Positions 25,894 to 32,982 of a stretch of 57,393 bases of DNA are shown here, in pieces. Positions within the stretch are counted from its first letter, which is position 1; each line of letters begins with the position of its first letter. The stretch is from Nitrososphaerales archaeon (GTDB lineage: Archaea; Thermoproteota; Nitrososphaeria; Nitrososphaerales; CADDZS01). The stretch is taken from contig JASHOD010000014.1 of assembly GCA_030041295.1 (NCBI GenBank), positions 1 through 57,393 on the forward strand. Reading direction: 5' to 3'. The notes under the pieces were generated by a model that saw only the letters and a list, made by a program, of their open reading frames with translations, did not search any database and had not been told where the DNA came from. The position numbers and the translations under genes were made by a program.

Positions 25894-26176
25894 GAAAGAA
25901 GATTGAGAATGTCACAGGAAGGGATATGGAAAAACCCTGGGCACTTGCCTCGCTTCCTGCCTTTTAGGTCGAGAAGCGATCTCAATACAGGTCAGACGGA
26001 TTCAAAAATCCAACGAATCCAAATAAATGATATGCGAAGGTTTGAGCTGAAAGTCTTGCTCCATTCTAGAATCAAAAGTTCGAATAGATTACAAATTCTC
26101 GTCTTCTCGATCAGTATCTAAGATACAGAAAGTCTAGAAAGGCATGTGTTATCCTTGCTAGAAAGAAGTTTAAACG

Positions 26177-27748
26177 TTGCAGATGCTCAAGAAAAACTCG
26201 ATGCGCGATAGAACCTTCAATAGTACTGCTATCTCGAGGATCGCTGTTTCTGTCATGGTGATAGCTGTAATAGTCATCGCCGCAGTTTCGGCTTTCTATT
26301 ATTACTCTATCGCTACTCACAGTAACACATCAACAGTCCCAACCTCTACATCCTCGCTTCAATCTTCAAGCACTTCGACCACTTCGTCATCTTTAATATC
26401 TGCATCAACATCGTTGTCTTCTACGAGCTCGTTGAACAATGAATCAGCAGTTTCTTGCTCTGGAACTAGTGAGACGACCTATCATTGTGATTACTCTAGA
26501 GATGGCTATGATCCTAATGAGCCAAACTTGAAAAACCCAAGCGTTGCATGGACATCACCGACGCTCGATGGGGAGGTTTACGCTCAGCCGCTAGTCGCCC
26601 GCGGAAGTGTCTATGTTGTGACAGAGAACGATTCAATCTATTCGCTCAATGCAACTACTGGCTCTATCATCTGGAGAACAAATGTCGGGAGTCCTGTAAA
26701 CCAAAGCAGTCTCCCCTGCGGCGACATCTTTCCACTTGGGATAACGGGAACCCCGGTAATAGATCTCTCATCTCGCACAATTTACTTCGTCGCCGAAGTG
26801 ACTGGCGGTCATCACTTGCTCTTTGGTGTCAACGTCAATTCCGGATCGATTGTTTTGAACAGAAGCGTAGACCCACCCGGTATGGCGGATCTCTTGGCTC
26901 AACAACAAAGACCCGCTTTAGCTCTCAATGATGGCATAGTCTACGTCGAGTTTGGAGGCTTGGACGGCGATTGCAGTAATTATAATGGCTGGGTAGTTGG
27001 CGCGCCGCTCAACGACAGTTCAAAATTGTATCAATTCGAAGTAGCCAATTTTAGCGAAGATTATCAGGGAGGAATCTGGGAGGTAGGTGGAGTATCGATA
27101 GCGCCAAACGGAGACTTGTTTATTGCAAGCGGCAATAGCGCAACTTCGAACTCCTCTCTAATTGACTACGGGGATTCTGTGGTGGAACTCTCTCCCACTT
27201 TGCAGGTAATTTCTTACTTTACTCCGAGCAACGCGGTTTATTTGAATCAAAACGATCTTGATCTTGGCACTACAGGTCCGATTCTTGTAAACAATTCTCA
27301 ATTGGTTTTTCAAGTCGGAAAAGAGGGTGTAGGCTATTTGATGAATCCTTTAAATCTCGGAGGAGCCAATGGTTCGACTCCACTGTTCTCCTCGCAAGCA
27401 TGCGACTCTGCTTACAGCGCCGATGCTTACTATAATTCTACTATTTACGTCCCTTGCACAAGCGGCCTTTACGCGTTACGATTGACAGGATCTTCAAGCA
27501 ACCCGTCTTTTAATTCCACATGGACTACGGATTCCTACTATTCGGGCGCTCCAATCATTGCCGGAGGAGCTGTCTGGGACGTTGACATCGACAACGCGAC
27601 ATTGCTCGCACTAAATCCCACGACCGGTCAGTCTTTGTACAGCTATCAACTAAACAACGCAGTTCATTTTGAGACGCCCTGTTCAGCGGACGGAAAAATA
27701 TTCGTTGGAGAAGGCCAACAGATTGTGGCAATATCCATTTCGACTTGA
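26177..27748 (+). CDS. Secreted PQQ-like/beta-propeller repeat protein with pilin-like membrane anchor
   Basis: 523 residues from a TTG (an ATG lies two codons later). The N-terminus FNSTAISRIAVSVMVIAVIV resembles the pilin-like anchors of PstS and of the protein at 46366. A Ser/Thr linker (about residues 52-88) leads to a beta-propeller with PQQ/WD-like blades (GSVYVVTENDSIYSLNATTG, SIIWRTN, KIFVGEGQQIVAIS). Cys pairs (SCSGTSETTYHC) suggest an extracellular disulfide. Cofactor residues are not certain, so it may be structural rather than an alcohol dehydrogenase. Confidence 0.82.
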   Translation: MQMLKKNSMRDRTFNSTAISRIAVSVMVIAVIVIAAVSAFYYYSIATHSNTSTVPTSTSSLQSSSTSTTSSSLISASTSLSSTSSLNNESAVSCSGTSETTYHCDYSRDGYDPNEPNLKNPSVAWTSPTLDGEVYAQPLVARGSVYVVTENDSIYSLNATTGSIIWRTNVGSPVNQSSLPCGDIFPLGITGTPVIDLSSRTIYFVAEVTGGHHLLFGVNVNSGSIVLNRSVDPPGMADLLAQQQRPALALNDGIVYVEFGGLDGDCSNYNGWVVGAPLNDSSKLYQFEVANFSEDYQGGIWEVGGVSIAPNGDLFIASGNSATSNSSLIDYGDSVVELSPTLQVISYFTPSNAVYLNQNDLDLGTTGPILVNNSQLVFQVGKEGVGYLMNPLNLGGANGSTPLFSSQACDSAYSADAYYNSTIYVPCTSGLYALRLTGSSSNPSFNSTWTTDSYYSGAPIIAGGAVWDVDIDNATLLALNPTTGQSLYSYQLNNAVHFETPCSADGKIFVGEGQQIVAISIST

Positions 27749-27762
27749 TGGAATTTTCTGAT

Positions 27763-27957
27763 TTAGTTATTCGCCCGTCGTAGCGCCAGTCCGTACCATC
27801 CTCTACCCGCCACGATGCTGACGATGAACAATACTATGATCAAAATGATCAGCAGGTATAGTATTGAACCCAGTGCGCTCGCTATTCCACCGAAACCCGA
27901 AACTGCAAATACGATGATTAGGATTGTTATTACGATGACTAGATTGATGAGTCACAT
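27763..27957 (-). pseudogene. DUF1328/YtjA-like small membrane protein with TGA as second codon
   Basis: On the minus strand ATG (27957-27955) is followed by TGA, then 62 open codons to TAA. These give LINLVIVITILIIVFAVSGF, then GGIASALGSILYLLIILIIV and LFIVSIVAGRGWYG. The two-helix pattern with central FGGIA and terminal VAGR matches DUF1328 proteins. There is no alternative ATG/GTG/TTG before the first helix, since an in-frame TGA lies four codons upstream of the ATG. Either a nonsense mutation has killed it or a non-standard start is used. Its N-terminus would naturally read M-W-L. Confidence 0.55.
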
Positions 27958-28031
27958 TTTTCGATCTAATCAAACATCGCGGCACCTACTTTAAACAGGA
28001 ATATTCCATTAGATACAGAAAAAAAGAGGTG

Positions 28032-28047
28032 GCCCCTAGTCAGGGGC
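28032..28047 (-). terminator. Terminator-like hairpin after the wHTH gene
   Basis: GCCCCT-AGTC-AGGGGC forms a 6-bp GC stem with a 4-base loop. On the minus strand it is followed 6 bases later by seven T residues (28019-28025 as A on the plus strand). It lies 54 bp downstream of the wHTH stop. Confidence 0.55.
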
Positions 28048-28100
28048 AGGTCTTCTAGTCAATGCTCCCAATATAGAAGAAGTTGGGCCTCGTTCAATTC

Positions 28101-28427
28101 CTAGGAGAAAATTACAGACGACGAGGTTTGGATAGTCTTTTGCGATTGTAATCCTGCGATATTTTGAAGGTCTTGATAGACTTCCAGATACTTGAATCCC
28201 TTCGCTGACGTTTTGTACAACCTTGTGGGTCCGTCGTCAGCAAAAATCTCTTCGATCAGACCGGACTTGATCAGGAAATTGAGATACTGCGTTACAACCA
28301 TGTGGCTCAGGTTCGGCTTGTACATGAGGTGCGTTTCGAGCGCTCCGTTTCTCGCGATGTCCAAGATATTGGACACGATCTCCATTCTGTTTCGGTTCTT
28401 GAATTTATTCTGTGGTCTTGGCGCCAC
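28101..28427 (-). CDS. Winged-helix transcriptional regulator
   Basis: 108 residues from a GTG at 28427. The core is a wHTH of the kind common in Nitrososphaeria: RMEIVSNILDIARNGALETH, LMYKPNLSHMVVTQYLNFLI and KSGLIEEIF, with wing RLYKTSAKGFKYLEV. The frame is open up to 28628, but an AT-rich GATATAAAG element at about 28466-28474 sits at TATA distance, making the shorter, nearly leaderless start more likely. Direct repeats at 28541-28560 lie further upstream. It ends with a hairpin terminator. Target genes are unknown. Confidence 0.7.
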   Translation of the reverse strand: MAPRPQNKFKNRNRMEIVSNILDIARNGALETHLMYKPNLSHMVVTQYLNFLIKSGLIEEIFADDGPTRLYKTSAKGFKYLEVYQDLQNIAGLQSQKTIQTSSSVIFS

Positions 28428-28540
28428 AAAGTCTTGTCCAGAGTTGACTTCAAATACTGACGACACTTTATATCTAGTTTGTCTAGGCGAGATTACTCGA
28501 TATTTGAAAGCTAAGATTATTCTAGCATTACTAGATGACA

Positions 28541-28560
28541 TTGTGATCTGTTGTGATCTA
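28541..28560. promoter_or_regulatory. Tandem 10-bp direct repeat upstream of the wHTH gene
   Basis: TTGTGATCTG is immediately followed by TTGTGATCTA, i.e. two copies exactly one helical turn apart, about 70-90 bp upstream of the putative TATA box. Likely a binding site for a dimeric or cooperative regulator, possibly the wHTH protein itself. Confidence 0.4.
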
Positions 28561-28652
28561 GCTTCGTTAGAAGCTCTTGTAAAAAGAGATGACCGAGAGT
28601 TTGGGGGAAAAAGTTTTTTGGCCGACATTTGTCCCTCGTAATTTCTCGAAAA

Positions 28653-29192
28653 TCAAGCAATCAATTTGAGCTGTTGTAAAATGTCTCCGTGTCCTCTTGT
28701 GAAATCGTCAACTTTCAAGTTGCCTCTTTCAACAAACTTGAGTTCTTCGAACCATTCTGGTTTCTTCAATTCTTCGCCGGTATGAAGTTTCAGTTCATAC
28801 ACGAAGCAAAAATCCCAATGGGGTGGTTCTTTGTTGTTATTTGGGTCACCGCTGACAAAAGACTGCACATCTAGTAGCCGAAGATCTTCTTTGGAGCGTG
28901 GGGCGTACCCTATCTGCTCAGACGCAACACGCAATGCAGCTTCTTGAGGTGATTCATACCAAGCAAGGTGTGAAGCGGGCAAAATGTATTTTCCGCTTGA
29001 TGCATAGACAGGGGCAAACTTTTCTCCTACAAAGAAACGATCCACCCACACCTGTGGGTTCTTCATTTTTCCGACAAGGACATCGTTGCCTCTTGAGACA
29101 ACTAGAAACGACGAAAGACAGGTTCCTCCCTCTGGCACATTGTCCCGGTTGAACAGTGCTTTCCTCTTCTTCTGACTAACAGTTTGCGACAT
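28653..29192 (-). CDS. Nudix-fold protein with a degenerate Nudix box
   Basis: 179 residues. The fold is suggested by the N-terminal strands (GGTCLSSFLVVSRGNDVLVG), the central box region SHLAWYESPQEAALRVASEQIGY and C-terminal VYELKLHTGEELKKPEWFEE. In the box the REUXEEXGU signature reads RVASEQIGY, so two of the metal-binding glutamates are changed. It may be inactive, use other ligands, or be a regulator. The gene is monocistronic on the minus strand. Confidence 0.7.
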   Translation of the reverse strand: MSQTVSQKKRKALFNRDNVPEGGTCLSSFLVVSRGNDVLVGKMKNPQVWVDRFFVGEKFAPVYASSGKYILPASHLAWYESPQEAALRVASEQIGYAPRSKEDLRLLDVQSFVSGDPNNNKEPPHWDFCFVYELKLHTGEELKKPEWFEELKFVERGNLKVDDFTRGHGDILQQLKLIA

Positions 29193-29399
29193 GGCGGTTC
29201 TGTTCGATCATCGGCTGCTGATAGTAATTTAACGATTTTCTCCTTCCATAGGACATCGACCTAACCTTATCAGATCGACTTGGGATTGCCGGGACGTTTA
29301 TCGTTCTTCTTCGGTCTTGAAGCTTATGAAGAACAAGTGAAATCGAGTTTTTTGATAACCTTCAAATAAATTTCATTTCAAAGGTAGTCCTAAAGGTCT

Positions 29400-30230
29400 T
29401 TGCGGGAGTTTTCTCACGAACACTTGATTGATGATGAATTACGCAATTTCGAAATCACCACGAAAGGTGGAGAGCTGCTCGAATCTAACAAGCAGATCTG
29501 GCAGGGTCTTGGTATAAAGCAGACAGACAACGCGCTTTTCTTTCCCACGCCGAACGCTCTTGTACCATTGAAATTTGCAAAATTCATGAACAAAAGGAAA
29601 GTCACCTTCGTCGACACAAGCGAAATAAACGTCAGCACTCTGCTTTCGCTCGCATCTGAACTCAAATTAACCAACGTCACGGTGAAACTTGCTGGTCCGA
29701 ATGGCAAGTTTCCTATACCCGATTCCTCGTTCGATTTGGTTTACAGCGATCTTGGTTTTTCGAACTTTCTTCAAGATCACAAGGTAGATCTTGATCCTCT
29801 CACGAAGGAACTAGTACGCATTTTGAAGCCAGAGGGAAAGATCGCAGCCCTTGACGAAAACGGCGCTCCGGTCATGTATCCGTGCCCCTCCGAAATTCAG
29901 GCGATACGAGCAAAATTAGACGCATCAAGATCCGACAAATTGGTCATGGGTCGCAGAATTTACGGAATATACAAGGCAAACGGCCTGAAGAACATCCAGC
30001 TGATAGGTTATTCTAGGTTCCTTACGAGCGATGATGGCGAACTCATGCAAGCCGAGCTTTCGAGGAGGATTTCTTCCTTGGACTCACAGAACTTTGAATC
30101 TCATCCCGCGATAAAAAGCACGATTACCTCGCAAGAGATTGAAAAGTACAAGAGCTGGCTCAAGTCGCAGATGGCTAGCAATTCTTTCTTGATACAGTTC
30201 AACACGATTCTCGCGGTTGCTACAAAATAG
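29400..30230 (+). CDS. Class I SAM-dependent methyltransferase-like protein
   Basis: 276 residues from a TTG. A Rossmann-like core is visible with VTFVDTSEINVSTLLSLA, the acidic end FPIPDSSFDLVYSDLGFSNF and the post-motif LVRILKPEGKIAALDE, typical of type 11 methyltransferases. The glycine-rich SAM loop is poorly conserved, so activity is uncertain. The substrate is unknown. It converges with the next gene, with stops 6 bp apart. Confidence 0.7.
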   Translation: MREFSHEHLIDDELRNFEITTKGGELLESNKQIWQGLGIKQTDNALFFPTPNALVPLKFAKFMNKRKVTFVDTSEINVSTLLSLASELKLTNVTVKLAGPNGKFPIPDSSFDLVYSDLGFSNFLQDHKVDLDPLTKELVRILKPEGKIAALDENGAPVMYPCPSEIQAIRAKLDASRSDKLVMGRRIYGIYKANGLKNIQLIGYSRFLTSDDGELMQAELSRRISSLDSQNFESHPAIKSTITSQEIEKYKSWLKSQMASNSFLIQFNTILAVATK

Positions 30231-30236
30231 ACAATT

Positions 30237-31169
30237 TCAGAATTTCCAAAACTTGGGCAGTATTTCCTTTGCCGCGAGATCGACGTATTTTAGGTCATAG
30301 AAAGACGGAATGAACACTAGATCCGAAATCCCAACCCTTTCATACTCTTTTATTTGAGAAATGCAATCGTCGACAGTTCCTCTAACGGCAGATTCTGGAG
30401 TACATCCCGTATTTTTCGGCAGATCCATATATTGCGAAGTAAACTCTTTCGCGATCTTGTCGCCTTCTTCAAAGCTGTTTGAAATCGCAATAGGTACAAT
30501 ATTGACTCTACGCAAAGACTCCGGGTTCCTTCCATTCTTCCTTGCGCTCAGTTCCACCTTTTGCCAAGACTCCGAGTAATTTCCCGGCGTGTAATAGTAT
30601 GAGATCCAACCATCCGAGATTCGCCCGGCCCTGGCGAGGACATTGTCCGAATATCCTCCGATCAAGAATGGAATTGGAGGAGTTTTGGGTTCCATCGAGG
30701 CGTGTTCTAACTTGATCCCATCGGATGCATAGCTGACGTCATTCTCGCTCAGCAAAGATCGCACAAGTTTGAGTTTTTCCTCGAATATTTTCCCTCTCTT
30801 CTCAAAGGGTATGCCCAGAGTATCAAATTCTCTCTTGTACCAACCGGACGCCGCCCCGATGATCAATCGACCATTCGTCAAGAGTTGGATCGTGGACAGC
30901 ACTTTGGCAAGAACTACTGGGTTTCTGAGGCTCATTATCAAGACGCCTGTACCCAGCTTTAGCTTCCTCGTCCTGGCTCCTATCGAGGCGAGAGTGGTAA
31001 GAGAATCAAGGACAGGGAAGACCTTGCGGGAACCGAGCAAGAGATGATCCCATACCCAGACCGAATCGTATCCAAGAGTTTCCGCCTTCTCAGCCATTTC
31101 ATAGATTGAAGAAGGATTGGGCTGCTTTCCTGGCGGAGTAAAACTCTCAAGCGCTAATCCGAATCGCAT
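30237..31169 (-). CDS. LLM-class (luciferase-like) flavin/F420-dependent oxidoreductase
   Basis: 310 residues beginning MRFGLALESFTPPGKQ, with DSVWVWDHLLLG, KLGTGVLIMSLRNPVVLAK, and RLIIGAASGWYKREFDTLG, the standard TIM-barrel signatures of this family. Archaeal members commonly use coenzyme F420. Substrate not predictable. Complete and of normal length. Confidence 0.88.
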   Translation of the reverse strand: MRFGLALESFTPPGKQPNPSSIYEMAEKAETLGYDSVWVWDHLLLGSRKVFPVLDSLTTLASIGARTRKLKLGTGVLIMSLRNPVVLAKVLSTIQLLTNGRLIIGAASGWYKREFDTLGIPFEKRGKIFEEKLKLVRSLLSENDVSYASDGIKLEHASMEPKTPPIPFLIGGYSDNVLARAGRISDGWISYYYTPGNYSESWQKVELSARKNGRNPESLRRVNIVPIAISNSFEEGDKIAKEFTSQYMDLPKNTGCTPESAVRGTVDDCISQIKEYERVGISDLVFIPSFYDLKYVDLAAKEILPKFWKF

Positions 31170-31270
31170 AACACATGCAGGCCTGTTATTTTCATTGCTA
31201 CGAGATTCTGATACCGGGTGAAAAGACTTTTGGACGAAAATAGATCCTTCTACTTAGTGGCTGCTCCTCG

Positions 31271-31768
31271 TTGGTTCCTCGAAAGTTCACCGAATACAAG
31301 ACGACCTATTTTGGTAGAACTCTAGCCTTCGAATGCACACTAGCAGAGAGATCACCCGGTGAAGTCGTAATCATTTATGAAATCTCAAAGCCGATGACAT
31401 TCACGGGCATAACATTTTCTTCAGGTAGCAAATCCTTCGGCTATTTCTGGGAGAAGAGGAACTACAACGTGTACCACTGGAAAGACAAGATTGGCAAGAC
31501 AATAATGTTATACTTTAACATAGCAAAGAATACGACAATTCTTGAAGATAGAGTTCTATGGAGTGATTTGATCGTAGACTTGGAAGTGTTTCCTGATGGA
31601 AGGGAGCCTCTGATTTTGGACGAAGACGAGGTTCCGATAACCATCAATGCTAGCGACAGAAAGCTCATTGACACGACCAAACATCACCTCCAAAGCCAAA
31701 TTCAAGAACTAACAAAAGAGCTTGAAATGAGGACGGATAGAATAATTGCGAGGCAGAAATTGGCGTAA
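31271..31768 (+). CDS. DUF402 family protein
   Basis: 165 residues from a TTG. The DUF402 core is recognisable in the strand-rich segment DRVLWSDLIVDLEVFPDG followed by LILDEDEVP. The C-terminus is a coiled coil (HHLQSQIQELTKELEMRTDR). DUF402 proteins include nucleoside-diphosphatases and FAU-1/FomD-like RNA- or nucleotide-binding enzymes with metal-binding acidic residues. The gene stands alone on the plus strand. Confidence 0.72.
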   Translation: MVPRKFTEYKTTYFGRTLAFECTLAERSPGEVVIIYEISKPMTFTGITFSSGSKSFGYFWEKRNYNVYHWKDKIGKTIMLYFNIAKNTTILEDRVLWSDLIVDLEVFPDGREPLILDEDEVPITINASDRKLIDTTKHHLQSQIQELTKELEMRTDRIIARQKLA

Positions 31769-31840
31769 TCGAAATTGTCCCTTTCGCATTTGCAGAAAAA
31801 AATGTTTTAAGGTACGTTGCCGATTTACTTTTTGAGGAAC

Positions 31841-32098
31841 TTGACTGAGCACGAGCAAGGGACTTCGAAGAATAGCGGCAGCAGCAACACCGACTTTGTC
31901 GAATCTTTAGACCGGATCCTACACACCGTGACTAACAACCAGCAGGTCGCCTTCGGAAGGCTGGAGCTACTTTTAGAGAGAAACGATATTGACGACCAGA
32001 CGAAGGACGAGCTGAAGCAGGTCTACCGAGCGGTTGAGGAGAATAATAGTCTTATAACAGAAGTCAAGAGGAAAGTAATTGAACTAAAAAAATCTTAG
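31841..32098 (+). CDS. Small helical protein, unknown
   Basis: 85 residues from the TTG at 31841; an earlier TTG at 31817 gives 93. The AT-rich ATGTTTTAAGG element at about 31803-31813 favours the later start. The N-terminus is polar and disordered (EQGTSKNSGSSNT) and the rest is helical (RLELLLERNDIDDQTKDELK). No family was recognised. Confidence 0.55.
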   Translation: MTEHEQGTSKNSGSSNTDFVESLDRILHTVTNNQQVAFGRLELLLERNDIDDQTKDELKQVYRAVEENNSLITEVKRKVIELKKS

Positions 32099-32154
32099 AA
32101 GAACCCTGCTTTTCAATCGGCCCTTTGTCGTCAGATATCTGAAGATATTAGAAC

Positions 32155-32874
32155 TCATTTCTTCAAGACAACCGAGTTGTAGTACAGGCACTTTTTACTC
32201 AGCGGACACTTTGCGCACTGCGGTGAGCGCGCAAAGCAAACCCGACGACCGTGAAAGATTAGCAACATCGAAAGTCTCGGCCATAACTCCTTCGGAGTTA
32301 TCCTCATGAGATCGATTTCAATTTTCTCCGGTGTTTTTGAATCGCTCAAACCTATCCGCCTAGAGAGGCGGTATACGTGAGTGTCAACGGCGATTCCCTC
32401 TATCTTTCCGTAACCAGCGCTCAAAACAATGTTACCGGTCTTTCGTCCAATGCCGGGAAAGGTAAGGAGTTCCTCCATTGTTTGGGGTACTTTGCCTCCG
32501 TAGCCTTTGATAATCTTCTTTGAGATTTCCTTGATTCTTTTCGCTTTCACGTGATAAAAGCCGGTGGATTTTACCAACCGCTCAAGAATGGAAATTTTAG
32601 CTTCAGACATCGATGCCGCATCCGGGAACTTCTCAAATAATTTCGGGGTGACCTTGTTTACTTGAACGTCAGTGCACTGAGCCGAAAGAATAGTCGCAAC
32701 GAGCAATTGAAACGGCCCCCTGTGATCTAGATGAGTTTTAATCTTGGGATAGAGGGAATCGAGTTTTTCGACGACTTGGTCGCCGCTCATAATTGGCGAG
32801 AAAGTTAGTGTCCTTGATTTCTCTTTGGTGGAGTCTGTAGAGTCTCTTGAAACTCTCTCCGCTTCTAACTGCAT
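32155..32874 (-). CDS. nth: Endonuclease III (base-excision repair glycosylase/AP lyase)
   Basis: 239 residues. The helix-hairpin-helix with catalytic Lys is LLTFPGIGRKTGNIVLSA, the catalytic Asp is in VDTHVYRLSRRIG, and the [4Fe-4S] ligands are spaced C-x6-C-x2-C-x5-C (CFARSPQCAKCPLSKKC). All active-site features are intact. It removes oxidised pyrimidines and nicks abasic sites. The N-terminal ~28 residues are a polar extension. It is divergent from amrS with a 109-bp shared promoter region. Confidence 0.95.
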   Translation of the reverse strand: MQLEAERVSRDSTDSTKEKSRTLTFSPIMSGDQVVEKLDSLYPKIKTHLDHRGPFQLLVATILSAQCTDVQVNKVTPKLFEKFPDAASMSEAKISILERLVKSTGFYHVKAKRIKEISKKIIKGYGGKVPQTMEELLTFPGIGRKTGNIVLSAGYGKIEGIAVDTHVYRLSRRIGLSDSKTPEKIEIDLMRITPKELWPRLSMLLIFHGRRVCFARSPQCAKCPLSKKCLYYNSVVLKK

Positions 32875-32982
32875 TGCATCTCACCGGATTGTAAGAAGAA
32901 CCTTTATTTGAATAACGAGCTCATACAATAAGAGAGTACGAGGGAAAAGAAAGAAGAAGAGTGTGCGTTCCAAAGAAGAAGG

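Noticed and set aside
25903..26121. 72-codon plus-strand open frame after the GtrA relic.
   Set aside because: Composition is random-like; the protein-like signal in this stretch is in the GtrA frame and is broken by stops.
28192..28641. Long open frame on the plus strand opposite the wHTH gene.
   Set aside because: It is the antisense shadow of a clear wHTH gene, with Cys/Trp/Leu-rich composition and no recognisable motif.
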